Below are positions 1-11,975 of a stretch of 64,000 nt of DNA, in pieces. The notes under the pieces were generated by a model. The model did no database searches, had not been told where the DNA came from, and saw only the letters and a program-made list of their open reading frames with translations. Source of the DNA: Monosporascus cannonballus (taxonomy: Eukaryota; Ascomycota; Sordariomycetes; Xylariales); contig QJNS01000045.1 of assembly GCA_004154925.1 (NCBI GenBank), positions 310,001-374,000 on the forward strand. Reading direction: 5' to 3'. The position numbers and the translations under genes were made by a program. Each line of letters starts with the position of its first letter. Position 1 is the first letter of the stretch.

Positions 1-442
1 TTCTGTCTGCTACGGCAGGACTGGAGGTTATGGTTAGACTCTTTCCGATGCGTACATAATGTAGACGTTGCAAGACTGCTAATACGGTAGAAGTGCCTGG
101 CCGGGCATTTTGCCTTCATGTACATCAAGATATATTGTAAAGGGGAGACAACCTATATGTAGGGCGAAGTTAATTTATAGTTCTGGGTTGAAATTAGTGA
201 TTTGCTGTATACTTATAGGGGTAACTACCTCATAGCTGACTTTAAGGATCTCGGACCCAGATTAACCGATGTACTCGGCAGGTTTACCTCCGTGATCGGC
301 CTCTAGATCAGGGCTTGGGTCCAGCGAACCTTTTTTCAGAAAAGGCCTCCCGAGACGCTCAATGAGGGAAGGAAACACGCACGCACAGGCGGCCGAAATG
401 GATTGTATAAGGAGGAACGTCAGCACGAAAAATTCCCCCTGG
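1..442. other. Intergenic left edge, upstream of threonine aldolase
   Basis: AT-rich up to about 360, then GC-rich. I see no gene. From 362 the frame of the downstream aldolase is already open, so part of this stretch may be its 5' leader. Confidence 0.4.
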
Positions 443-2235
443 ATGTCCATCCGCAGCTATTGCAGCGCCGCCAACCTGCCTCTACTAGGGGGGAGGTCGC
501 CGCCTTTCCAAGGTACCGCGCGCAGCAGTCGGTCCACTCGGCGGCATCATCGGACGGCAGTAGCGCGCTGCGCGACCCTGCCGGATTCCCCGCAGCAGCA
601 GCAGCTGCTGCTGCCGAGGCCCAGACGGCCTTGCTGCGACAATCTTCCTCATCACGGGAGCAGGTGGTTCCACGCCTCGTCGAACGCAGCGAAGATGACG
701 ATGCCGGCTTCCGCGGAGCAGCAACCGGGCAGCTCGAACGGTGGCGCCGATAGCGGCGTCGCCGACGTACGTAAGACGCCGGCGAGCAGCTGGGTAGGCC
801 ACGAGGGCGCGGCGGCCTTTGACCTGCGGAGTGAGTCACCCTCCCCCCATATCTCTCCCTGACCTCGCCGCCGGGGAATGCTCGCGAGTGACGCCGTCGG
901 AGTCAACTTGCGGCGAAGGGGGGAAGGAAGGAAGGGGAGGTGAGCGCTAACGGCACGATGAAGGCGATACGATGACGACGCCGACCGCGGCGATGCTGGC
1001 GGCGATCCAGCAGACGACGCTGCTGGACGACGTGTTAGAGGAGGACCCCACGACGGCGGAGCTCGAGGCGCACGTCGCGGACCTCGCGGGCAAGGAGGCC
1101 GGGTTGTTCGTGCTCTCGGGGACCATGGGGAACCAGATAGCGCTGCGGTCGCTGCTGACGCAGCCGCCGTACGGGGTGCTCTGCGACCACCGGTCGCACA
1201 TCATCAAGTACGAGGCGGGCGGGTGAGTCTTGTGTTCCCTTACGCCCAATATTTCTCTCTCCCAACCCACCCCCGGCGGTGTCGAGGACGCCGACCAACA
1301 CACACATCGCACGTCACCCATTTCACTATACGGGCGTACGTAATTTTTTTTTAAAATTTCCTATCCCGCTGACGCGAAACCCTCCCTCTCGAAGCGTCTC
1401 CTCCCTGACGGGCGCGATGGTGCAGCCCATCGCGCCGTCGAACGGGCTGTACCTGACGCTCGAGGACGTCTCGGCGCACGCGGTCCTCGACGACGGCGAC
1501 GTGCACGCGTGCCCGACGCGCGTCGTCAGCCTCGAGAACCCGGTGAACGGGCTCGTGACGCCGCTGTCGGAGACGCGGCGCATCAGCGCGTGGGCGCGCG
1601 CGCGGGGCCTGAGGCTGCACTGTGACGGCGCGCGGCTCTGGGAGGCGGTGGCCGCGGCCGACGGCGCCGCCTCGCTGCGGGACTTCGCCGCCTGCTTCGA
1701 CACGGTGTCGCTGTGCTTCTCCAAGGGCCTCGGGGCGCCCGTGGGCAGCGCCGTCGTGGGGACCGCGCCGCTGATCCGGCACGCGCGGCGCGTGCGCAAG
1801 GCGCTCGGCGGCGGGCTGCGGCAGTCGGGCGTGGTGGCGGCGCCGGCGCGCGTGGCCGTCGACGTGACGTTCGGGCGGGGCCCGGGGGGCGAGGGCGGGC
1901 TGCTGCGGGCGACGCACGAGACGGCGCGGCGCGTGGCGCGCACGTGGGAGGCCCTCGGCGGCCGCCTCGCGGCGCCCGTGCACACCAACATGGTCTGGCT
2001 GGACCTCGGCAGCCTGGGGTGCGGCGCCGCGCGGTTCGAGGAGCTCGGCCGCGAGGCCGGGCTGCGGCTCGCGGGCAACCGGATCATCACGCACTACCAG
2101 ATCGGCGAGGAGGCCGTCCGCAGGCTCGAGGGCGTGTTCCGGAGGGTCGCCGCGGAGATGGAGGAGGCCGGAGGTCGGGGGGTAGCAGCCGCTCAGGGCG
2201 GGAGCGGCAGCGGTCCGTATGGAGACCGTCCGTAG
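443..2235 (+). CDS. GLY1: L-threonine / L-allo-threonine aldolase (PLP enzyme)
   Basis: Cleaves threonine or allo-threonine to glycine and acetaldehyde using pyridoxal phosphate (known for the beta-eliminating lyase fold). Exons end at 830, run 964-1222, and 1395-2235; joined frames give FDLRSDTMTTPT, the family's opening motif, and EAGGVSSLTGAMVQP. The Schiff-base lysine is in CFSKGLGAPVGS; HCDGARLWEA holds the PLP-binding Asp. Start is uncertain. ATG 695 gives 411 aa, normal for the family. ATG 443 in the same frame gives about 495 aa and adds an Arg-rich, acid-poor leader ending in SRWFHASSNAAKM, which looks like a mitochondrial presequence with a cleavage site. Coding GC is very high, as in the trehalase gene. 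The neighbouring gene is convergent. Family call is firm; the start and compartment are inference. Confidence 0.9.
595..614. repeat. 20-bp perfect CAG/CTG palindrome
   Basis: GCAGCAGCAG followed by CTGCTGCTGC is its own reverse complement, so it can form a hairpin. It lies in the 5' leader or presequence of the aldolase, where it would encode Gln then Leu runs. Confidence 0.85.
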
Positions 2236-2867
2236 TTACTAAGGGACAAATGGATGAAATGAGGGCGAAGTCCGGTTGAGGTTTCTGGGAGCCGAGATAT
2301 CCAAATCACGAGGAGAACCGTAACGCAAGAAAGCGGACAATTTCGTATTGTCCATCTTGGATGAAACGTAGCAGAATTCCAAGACCTTAACTAGGTAGGC
2401 AGGATATTTCGCCCTAGAAACGCTTCCCTCTCCCCAGCTCACATCCTCTCGCGACCTTCAACGGCTCTCCCCTGTGGTGCCCCAAGTGCGTGGTCCACCT
2501 AAGGTATGAAGTTATATACAGCAACACTTACACAGCTGGATGACCAATGCCAAATCCCAGAAGTGCTCTTGAACCAGATATACAAATTATCGACACAAAA
2601 GCTTTTCTGTTCACCGCCGCCAAACCACTCTGAAATGAGTCAACTGTTTCCCCGACATCTCTCCGTCCTCAGGGTATTTACGCAATGTGGCCAATGCAAA
2701 GAAAATGATGTTACCAAAGCCTGCCAATATTATGCTGCTCGAAGAGAATATTTATGCTGCCTCTCAGGGGCAAAAGATTCCTGTTCGCCAAACGCCGCGA
2801 AGAGAAATCCAGAACGTGATGAGTTGCTAGAATGAGGGGCTGAAAGTGTGTCTCGGGTCGGCGTTTC
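2236..2867. other. Convergent intergenic spacer
   Basis: Lies between the 3' ends of the aldolase (+) and the Nif1-like gene (-). One open frame of about 109 codons exists at 2506-2835 but has AT-rich, uneven codon use and no recognisable motif. Presumably 3' UTRs. Confidence 0.4.
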
Positions 2868-5184
2868 CTAAGATTTCTTGTTGAAGATGCCACGGCTTCT
2901 CGATTTGCTACGCGTCGACTTGGTGCTGGCAGCGTCGTCATTATACTTGGCCTTGTGGATCCTGCGCGGTGGTAAATTAGCTCCGTTCTGCATCTGACCG
3001 TCCCGACACCATGGACTCACCAGCTATTCCCCGGCATGCTCCTGCCCTTAGCCTCAGCCATGCGGTAGAATTTTGCGCTCTTCTTGAGATCCTTCTTGCA
3101 GCCGACGCCTTGAGCATAGCAGAAACCAGCCTCAGTTAGGGCGTCAGGATCACCCCAACCTGTACTTGTGTTAGAACAAACCTAGCTGTGTTTGAACAGT
3201 TGATTGACTCACTTCCGGCAATCTCAAAGCAACGCAGGCCGAGGGCCCTATCTTGCTCAATGCCCCAGCCGTTCATGTGACTGACACCAAGCTCATAGAT
3301 ACTATATGCAAATTGAGCCTTGCGTGTCTTTCGGTCCAAGAAATCAACCGCCTTGCCCTCTTTGACCTGGTCCTCGTCCTCGGCGATCTCGGCGCTGACG
3401 ACGTCGGCAGCTCTACGCAGCCACTCGACGCCCTCCCGCTGGTTGGGTCGCATACCCCATCCATGTCGACAAGCCAGAGCGTATAACAACATTCCAGTCG
3501 GATCACCTGCACGTGCCGCAAGACGCAGGTGGTAGGTCGATTCGTTTATAGATCCTTCTTCGTGGCACTTGATGCCCTTTGCCAGGTGCTCCTCGGCACT
3601 CATCTCTGCAGCCGTCGGAGCGTGAGAATGCTGCGATCTCGGAGGCTTGATCGTACCGGCGGAATCGCCTGTCGACACAGACATGGGTGACGGGGAAGGC
3701 CTACTTCGCGCCTGATCGTGGAGGGGAGAAGTCAGGGCCCGTCCTCTAGGCGTATCCTCTGACTGTCTGTTGCCGGTCGATGGCCGACTGGGATCAGGCG
3801 ATGGTTGGCCATCATTTGCAGACACCTCATTCGAAAGCTTGCTCCGTTCAGTAGAAGGGCGTGTCAAGTTCGAATCGGCATTTGCTCCGTCTTGGTACCT
3901 AGACGAGGAACTCGAGGGACGCGTAGGAGGCGAAGGCGGCGCCTGTCCGGCTCTAGGATATGTCTGAACGGAAGATGGTGACTCGTTATCCTGGAAGATG
4001 AGAGATTCGCGCTTCAGGCTCTTGCCTCTAGGCAAGGAATATTTGGCGTATATGTAGGAGGGTGCGCCCTTTCCGTCCTCTGGCTCCAGAAAAGCATCGC
4101 TATGCATACTTATTGGCGTGTACACCGTGTCATCCGCAAGGACGAAGGAAGGTTGGCTATCGGACGACGCTTGCCGGGATGGCATATCCGTAGTTGGCGT
4201 CCCGGCCCGACTCAAAGGCCTAGAAAAGTTGAAAGATGGCCGGGGGAGGGGTGCGGAAGCCTCCGAGCTGATAGACGGCGACCTTTGGTAATGCGCGATC
4301 GGAGAGGGAAAAGCCGGCCCAGAGAATGCGCTGCTGTTTGACAGTTTCCGAGGAGGCTGAGAGTGAAAAGAGGCACCTAACGCATCGTCGTTATGAGACT
4401 CCATAGGCGCGGACACCGTACTAGAAGAGCGCTTCGGATACATTGACCGCGGGGGGTATAGCCCGGCAGAGTCGTGCGAGGTCACTTTGGTGAGTTTTGG
4501 AGGCGACGAAGGGAAGGCATTGGTACCGGGCGGGGGTTCTCGAGGATTAGGGTCTGGTCCCGTTGGCTTAGGATCGGTTACCCTCTCGGTTAAGCTCTCC
4601 AGGTCTATCGGCGACTGTTCCCGTCGAGCACCATAGAATCCAGTATCTTCTTCCGGGAGACCTGGCTGTCGGCCGCGCGCTGCTTCGGCGAACGGATTAG
4701 GGGGAACGGGTATGGAATGATCTGGGGTAGGAGGGACCTGACTCATTCGTGGGTGCATCGAGACTGGTCGTTCTAACGGGCTTTCGACTTCGGTCGTCAA
4801 ACCAAGGCCGGTACCCTGCTGCGATTGCTGCTGCTGCTGCTGCGGTGAACCACTCTCCTGCTCCGAAGAGGAATCATAGGACAAGGAGCGGAAGTATTCG
4901 GAGCGGCCCTGAACGATCAATGGGCTTTCCACCGTCAGGGGAGGAAGGCGGCTCATGCGCCTGCCGGTTCTCGACTCGCTCTCTTCCAATTGTTTCGCCA
5001 GCATACGGCTATGAGCAGCGAAAGCATCCAGAGGAGACATGGATGGCGGCACGTCACCTGCTACATGTAGACGTGGAGACCGCAGAGGACGGGAGCTAGT
5101 AGTCGATACCGATGCCGACGACTGCGACCTGAGGTCGAGGAAAGCCGGCTTGTTTTCCGGCTTGTTTTCCGGCTTATCCGTCAT
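2868..5184 (-). CDS. nif1: Sel1-repeat cell-cycle regulator, Nif1-like
   Basis: Resembles fission yeast Nif1 (a Nim1-kinase interactor that inhibits mitotic entry) and budding yeast Dsf2; function here is inferred from family. Three exons: 5184-3213, 3159-3021 and 2961-2868, 734 aa. The joins restore the repeat: CFEIAGS then WGDPDALTEAGFCYAQGVG, and SMPGNSW then IHKAKY. The N-terminal 530 residues are Ser/Pro-rich and low-complexity, with a Gln run near residue 118 and many SP/TP sites. The C-terminal 200 residues carry Sel1-type repeats, including the conserved HEEGSINESTYHLRLAA and YALACRHGWGMRPNQREG blocks. It ends in a basic tail, KSRSRGIFNKKS. The N-terminus shows a tandem KPEN duplication. 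Start ATG is the first in frame and follows a long leader. Confidence 0.85.
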
Positions 5185-8100
5185 CGTGAGATCTCTGTGG
5201 TCGCTATCAAAAACTAACGGGTCAGGTCAATCTACGCGACGTCAACCGTTCAGAAAAAGACGTCGTTGGAATAGTCGGCAGTGCCGATCAGGGGATTTTC
5301 GTGTCAAAGAATCGTCCCCAATCAAGCTGTTCCCAATCTTTTATCATAGATAGCCCTCTGAGCCACATATAGAGAGGGCGATAGGAATTGAAAACTCAAT
5401 GGAACGAACGTGAAGAAGTCGTTGGAAAGAAGCCGGTGGCGGCGGCGGTTGCTCCTCCGACGGCATAAATTGGAGGCCGAACACGACTTCGTTGAGACGC
5501 TGCCCTGTGGCGTATGGGAAAAGGCGATGAAATATATGGTATGTTCGGTCGGACGCGGTGATTATGGATACGGGTAGTCTCTCGATTCTGTTGCGGGGGA
5601 GTCTGAACTATCGCACGTTCGGAATCTGGCTTGGTGGGTTTAAATTGAATGCGACACAAGCTAGACACAGCAGGTGTGAATCAAGAGTGCGAATCCGTCA
5701 ATTGGTGGCGCCGTTTGGGGGATCGCGTGAAACCGTCAGGTGATGGGAGCGGATATGAAATTCACCGATAAGGAGACATAAAGAATAAGGGTGTTCCTTC
5801 GGAAAGAGTATCAATATGTGTCTTTGGGGGAAATCGTAGATCCGTTCTTTCTCTCCTCTGCTACCACGTCGCCAAATGCAAGATTGGGTTTTGAGAGAAA
5901 CGAACGATGGATAATTGGGGGAGTTGGATAGAATAAGGGAAAAAAGGAGTGGACGATGATGACTGATCATCAAAGGAAGACAGGTTGTACCAGCACCACC
6001 CGTATTCCGTGGCTTTCAATTGGGTGCGGTAACCCGAGGGTCAGGTCAGGTACTACTACTGCTTAACGAGTCGAGACGGAAGAGGACGCGAGGAGAAGAA
6101 GGGGGGAAATTGAGCTCTAGAACCTTAGGACTGGATTGGACTGATTGAACGAACGAATCCGGGGGAATCACTGGACCAGGGGGGGAGAGAATAAGAGAGG
6201 GTGAGGGAGAGAGGACGGAGTGTCCAGCCGAGGACGAGCAGGGGGTTAAAACAACATGAAAGACTTCCAACTGCTTGGCACCGAACATCCCCCCCAAAGG
6301 TTGTAAAATGCAAGTTTGATGCACACCTAATGCTGTGTGCTGCTGTTGCTGCATGCAACTGTTTACTTACTTTTTCTCTGGTGCCCTTAGGTACCTCTGC
6401 TTTATCCTTATCCGACACCAAACGGTGTGTCCGCGCTTTTCCCAAAGGAGGTGGAAATGTGGCGTTTGAGGCGTTGTGTGGCTTTATCATTGCCTCCACT
6501 CTCCAATTGAGAGATGTGCATGATGTGGTGAAGCCATCTCTAGATTTAACCCACTGAACAGGAACAACCGCTCGCTCCCTTTCCTTCAGCCAGTTGATAT
6601 AAATTCTACGCTATTTCAGCTTACACGGGAATTGAGACGGCTAGATGATTTATCAGCCAATTAAGCTCTCCGCCTAACACTTGCTGGCTTCCTTAGGGAG
6701 CTTTAGCATGATGCATATTTCCACTACCTCAGTTAACACCACCACGTTAAGGAATTGGGGTCGGGAACCATTCTTGACTGCTTGCTAGTGCTCGAGGTAA
6801 TTTCCATTCTACACAGCGGGGTAGCTGAGCTAGAATTGGCCGACTCTCTAACAGGTAAGTGTCCCGTCACTGGAGTCCCAAATAGGGAAATAGCACCTAC
6901 CGCTATAGCGAGGAGAATTGCTCGGTCTATTTGCCTGTGGCCCATTCACTCCCTATATTGTGAATTCTCCGGGGAGCTTTCTAACCATACACGTTGTTAC
7001 AATCATGTCTTGGCGGAATATCGGTTAATAAGGCTATAACGGGATAATATGTTATGATATAAGGTACTTCGTCGGGTATAACATACAAGGAGCATTCCAG
7101 TGCATGCTAACCGCTTCGGCGCTAATAGGTGATTCTAGAATGTGGCAGCACCGCGTGTTCCTGCATTTGTCACACTGCATAAGGAAACTATGTGTGACGA
7201 GCAATATCGACATCCCTTTTTCATGTGAATACGAGAGACACGTGCAGGACGGAGGAGCTTTAAAAGTGTAACCTTACGGATATTAACATATACCCCTGAA
7301 GGGTAGTCTCTCAATTACGGCATCGTACACTTTCGTATGCGATGAGATGCACGCAGGCGGACATGCGGCAAGGCGAAGAACTCTATCCGCTGCCAAGCAC
7401 TGGCTCTTTCGGATCGTAAACGTCGCTTCCCTCGTCATGAACCTCCCTACCTATGTAGCCAGGCTAGTAGGGTGGGTAGTTAGACTTACGGCGAATCTGT
7501 AGTGTTGTAGCGTGGGCCAGGTGCTGCTATTTCATCACTCCCGTGAGGATTCCGCATTGGTGATAGATAGGGGCTCCGCTTCATCAAATGTAGTCCGAAG
7601 GAGATGATCTGCCTCCTGTACTACGTAGCACGCTTCCGTCGGCGATATTTCCAAACTCTGTTGGCGCGGCCCGGCCTACGGGGCCATCTAGACTCGCCTG
7701 GTTCCTCCGTAAAATTATTGGTATCAACGAATGGCAGGGATTGCGTATCTGGGAGCGGCGCAATGCGTATTATACGGATAACCTTATTATTAGATTTTGC
7801 AGTTACCTGATAAAACAGCAGCAACAAGCCCTCGTTTGTGAATCTCTTTTTCGAAATTCACCGATTGATCCCGGCGTTCAAAGCTGGCTTGCTCGATCTC
7901 GTGGGGAACCTTGTATTAAAGGTAGGTAGGCATGTGATATGCATGTGGCTATCCGAGACGGGGCAAGAAGTCCCGGAACGCTTGTATTACATATCGTGCA
8001 AGGCTATGCTATCGAGATAACAACAACACCCTGCCAGTTCCTCAGCGGGCAGCTGATTTATCATGCGCGACTCGCTCTAGGTACTCCGAAGCATTAAGGC

Positions 8101-8758
8101 CGGCCTATAGCGGTGGAGAAAGATATTCTACGGAAACTATATACGTCCCAGGCCTTCCCAATCACGGCGACGGATCTGTTCGTTCACTTGGACCGGCCAC
8201 TTGCCCACTGCCCGTGCCGGTCGAGCCGTAAGACGATCTTGCGTCTGTCATTTCTATCCAATGAGCTTTGCCAGGTCCATTGTGTTCCTCCATTTTCACT
8301 GGTCTTGGCGGATGGTGGCTGCGTTCAGGGGTATCCGTTCCTGTGGCCACTTCCATCAAGCCTGCAGCTTTGCTAAATTTGTCCGCCTCCGAAGCTCCTC
8401 ACCCGGCCGAGAAGAACCCACCTTTCCATGCAGTGCTCAGGCCGAGATGCTAGACTCGGGGGCATTGCGCAAGTCCCGGGCCCTTTGAGACTAGCTTGCT
8501 TTTCCGAGAAGACCGACAGCAGTGTTATGGGTTAGATCTTGATGTGGTTCTGGTGATAGCTGTAGCATTACTACAATCGTGATTCAACCAACCGAAGAAT
8601 AAGAAGTGCCCCTTCCTATCAGCAGAACTCGACTGCACCAGGTCGTCGTCGATCACCTCCACGAGCATATGTCGTCCATCCTAGATATTCGGATGCGCTC
8701 GCCGGGTAAGGGCAAACCAGGTTCGTCCAGATCTGAATCCTGTTCGGAGTGAGAAATC
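5185..8758. other. Long gene-free interval upstream of nif1
   Basis: About 3.6 kb. The first 1.4 kb may be promoter and long 5' leader of the Nif1-like gene. Beyond about 6600 it is AT-rich with only short, motif-free open frames on both strands. I see no RNA gene and no repeat unit. Confidence 0.4.
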
Positions 8759-9355
8759 TCATTCGACAATACCCGATTCGACATCCTGCCTCAGCAACCC
8801 ATACACGGCCTGATCTAACACGTTCCCGTCCTTGAATATCGCCTGCCTCAACAGGCCCTCCTTCAGAAACCCGGCCTTTCGGAGCACGATATCGCTACCG
8901 ACGTTGCCCTCGTAGACCCGGGCCTCCAGCCTCAGGAGGTCCGGAAATGTCGCGAAAGCCCACCGGGCGAGCCCCCCGGCGGCCGCCGTCGCGATACCCT
9001 TTCCCCAGTGCTCCTTCCCCACCCAGTAGCCCATCTCGTAAGTCCGGGACTCGACGTCGGTCCGCGGCGTGAGGCCGAGGCCGCCGACGAAGGTGCCGTC
9101 CAGGGCGATGATGGCGAAATGCCGGGCGGGAGCCATGGAGTTGGCTATCCGGATCCAGTTTTCCGCGTCCTCCAGTCTGTACGGGTGAGGGAAGGCATCA
9201 CGCATCCACCTCGCGATGTCCGGGTCGTTGGCCGCTTCGGCGGCTGCCTCGGCGTCTGTATCCAGATAGGGGCGGCAGTAGCATTTGTCTGTGACGAAGA
9301 TGGCTGTCTCTGGGATCGTACGGCCCGAGACTGATGCAGAGGACGCCATGGTCAC
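8759..9355 (-). CDS. GNAT-family N-acetyltransferase (RimJ-like)
   Basis: Single exon, 198 aa, the usual size for a one-domain GNAT. It transfers acetyl from acetyl-CoA to an amine; the substrate is not evident. The RimJ/RimL-type order is visible: an N-terminal strand with RPYLDTDAEAAAEAANDPDI, a WIRIANS helix, then EMGYWVGKEHWGKGIAT, where GKGIAT is the acetyl-CoA pyrophosphate-binding loop (the usual Q/RxxGxG/A position), and finally EARVYEGNVGSDIVLRKAGF, the conserved NxxSxxVxxKxGF block with D in place of the second S. No signal peptide or membrane segment. A second Met at residue 3 is an alternative start. Divergent from ERV46. GC-rich compared with its surroundings. Confidence 0.88.
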   Translation of the reverse strand: MTMASSASVSGRTIPETAIFVTDKCYCRPYLDTDAEAAAEAANDPDIARWMRDAFPHPYRLEDAENWIRIANSMAPARHFAIIALDGTFVGGLGLTPRTDVESRTYEMGYWVGKEHWGKGIATAAAGGLARWAFATFPDLLRLEARVYEGNVGSDIVLRKAGFLKEGLLRQAIFKDGNVLDQAVYGLLRQDVESGIVE

Positions 9356-10543
9356 GTCTTATCACGGCTGGGTTGGGCTTAAAGAAAACGAAAAGGGCAT
9401 CCGGGGTCCATAGTGAAGACTGAAGGAGGGAATACATGAGCCGTCCATCGCCGGTGAGTCACTCGCAGTGTTAACAAGTCACAGGAGTATTTTTAGTTCG
9501 TTACCTCCACTGAGCCACCATATGCCATGTTGGGTTAGCATGTAACGTTAGATGGGCCCTTGAAAACTGTACGATATGTGACATTGTTGGTTTCGTTGAA
9601 GATCGATAACTTTCGAGAATTGGAAGGTTTCGATAGCGGTGAGCATCGGCAGAACGGTCTCCAAAGTCCCAAGCCCATACAAATTTATAAGTCATTCTAC
9701 ACGACTTTGAAGGGGATTCGGGGGAGGTAACTAACTAAATATATCGCTGTGATATGTATGACATCTTGTTACATCCCAAAAACCCAATCCCGGCTTAGTC
9801 AAGCATATCGCATCTCTAGAACTATGCCAACTTTTACCACTACAAAAAAGAAACACATGTCCATATTGGATCTGTTAATATCTTGTTTGCCATATCGACT
9901 TGCGTATGTAAACCACCAGGTAAGTTAGGTGCCTATCATGCGACATGAGCATAATGAATCTACCTAGAGTTCTACATATGAAGAGAATGGCATTGTAGAA
10001 AAGAATGTCGGCTCCAGTTCCACGAAAGGTGGGATGCCTTGCCAAGCCTGCGATTAGAGCCGATCCTAGCTCCAGAATAGGGTCTCCCCCATGACCTAAG
10101 TTATCTGGCCTTAGCTAGCACTAGTGAGGTGCCATAGCCTCTTTCTTATCTGCGCTGCATCGGTTCGGTCCCTGGATTTGAGAGAGGCGCTGTGGGGCTG
10201 GAACCTGCAACTGGCCCAAAAATGTGAAGCGTGGCCTCTTTCGGCTGCTGGCTAATTCAATAATTATTCGATTATTCTACTATACTTGAAGCATTGTCGA
10301 ATCCACGCTCCTTAACATTCTTCCGCCGACAATCCCTATAGATTCAATGCGGTGTTCACTGTATTGTTGCTGCCAATCCTTCTTTTCTCGCCCTGTGTAT
10401 GTGTTACTGTAGTATCTCCGTCCCCCTATCTTCTATTTCTTTCATACTCACCTTAGCTTGCATGCTCGGCTGAAACCACCCCCCCCCCTTTCCTGGAACC
10501 AAGCGCTGCGACGCGACCAACACACCATTTTTAAGCCTGCAAT
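9356..10543. other. Divergent promoter region, GNAT / ERV46
   Basis: AT-rich with only short frames. Pyrimidine-rich DNA and a C9 run occur just upstream of the ERV46 start, consistent with a fungal core promoter and leader. No gene seen. Confidence 0.4.
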
Positions 10544-11975
10544 ATGCCGGCCAAGTCGCGATTTACGAGGCTCGATGCCTTCGCCAAGACTGTTGAGGAT
10601 GCGAGGATAAGAACAACGTCGGGCGGAATCGTCACCATCGTCTCGCTCATCATTGTGCTTTTCCTCGCTTGGGGAGAATGGACCGACTACCGGCGGATAG
10701 TAGTTCACCCGGAGCTCATCGTCGACAAGGGCCGGGGCGAGCGCATGGAGATCCATATGAACATTACCTTTCCGAAAATCCCCTGCGAACTCCTGACCCT
10801 CGATGTCATGGACGTTTCTGGCGAACAACAACATGGAGTCCTGGCTGGAGTCCGAAAAATTAGGCTCGAGCCTGCGTCCCAAGGAGGTGGCGTTATTGAT
10901 ATGAAGAGACTGGCTCTGTAAGGACACCAGCCTCGTGCCAGCCGGGGATGATGGCTAATTTGTATGCAGTAATAGCGAGGACGGCAGCGCCTTCCACCTC
11001 GACCCCAACTACTGCGGCGCGTGCTACGGCGCGCCCGCACCAGCCAACGCCCAGAAACCTGGTTGCTGTAATACTTGCGACGAAGTCCGGGAGGCGTACG
11101 CACAAGCGTCGTGGGCCTTCGGTAAGGGCGAGGGCGTCGAACAGTGCCAGCGCGAACACTACGCCGAGAAGCTCGAGGAGCAGAGACACGAGGGATGCAG
11201 AATCACCGGCGCGATCCGTGTGAACAAGGTTATTGGCAATTTCCACTTTGCGCCGGGCCGCAGTTTCAGCAACGGGAACATGCACGTCCACGACCTGAAG
11301 AACTACTGGGAGAGTCCCGTCGCGCATTCCTTCGAGCACGAGATCCACCAGCTCCGCTTCGGTCCCCAGCTCCCCGAGGATATCGCGCGGAAGCAGGCGA
11401 AATCCAACCCCTATACGAATCATCACATGAACCCCCTCGACCAGGTCAAGCAGGAGACCAACGACCCCAACTTCAACTTCATGTACTTCATCAAGGTCGT
11501 CCCCACCTCCTACCTCTCCCTCAACGCTAAGCGCCCAACCGGTTACAACCGAGCCGAAGACGACACCGTGTGGCTCGGCAGCCTGGGCGACGCATTCGAC
11601 GGGAGCATGGAAACGCATCAGTACTCCGTCACGAGCCACAAGCGCAGCTTGGCCGGCGGCACCGACGCGGCCGAGGGCCACCAGGAGCGTATGCACGCCA
11701 GGGGCGGCATTCCGGGCGTCTTCTTTTCTTACGTAAGCAACCCCCTTTCCCGCCCAATTCCCTTAACCGACCATTTACACAAGCTGCTAACCGCCCTCCA
11801 GGATATCTCGCCGATGAAGGTCATCAACCGCGAGGAGCGCGCCAAGTCGTTCTCCGGCTTCCTCACCGGGCTCTGCGGCGTCATCGGCGGTACGCTGACG
11901 GTCGCGGCGGCCGTGGACCGGATGGTCTTCGAGGGCGCGACGAGGCTGAAGAAGCTCCAGTCCAAGAACCTGTAG
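10544..11975 (+). CDS. ERV46: ER-Golgi cargo receptor Erv46 / ERGIC3
   Basis: Erv46 pairs with Erv41 in COPII/COPI vesicles and retrieves escaped ER residents (known). Exons 10544-10917, 10970-11732 and 11802-11975 give 436 aa. The second intron (69 nt) has no stop in frame and could be missed; its donor GTAAGC, branch GCTAAC and the rebuilt FFSYDISPMKV, a conserved family join, identify it. Transmembrane segments: GGIVTIVSLIIVLFLAWGEW near residue 30 and FLTGLCGVIGGTLTVAAAVD near the C-terminus, with the lumenal domain between. The lumenal Cys cluster NYCGACYGA / GCCNTCDEV matches the region known to be needed for retrieval. Ends in a short basic cytosolic tail, KKLQSKNL. Confidence 0.96.

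Noticed and set aside
1326..2094. Two overlapping antisense frames (247-254 codons) in the threonine aldolase
   Set aside because: GC-bias shadows of exon 3, with Arg/Pro-rich composition and no motif.
2506..2835. 109-codon frame between the aldolase and the Nif1-like gene
   Set aside because: AT-rich, no motif, and it lies in a convergent 3' region.
6201..6557. 118-codon frame upstream of the Nif1-like gene
   Set aside because: Composition is not gene-like and it overlaps an antisense frame of similar length.
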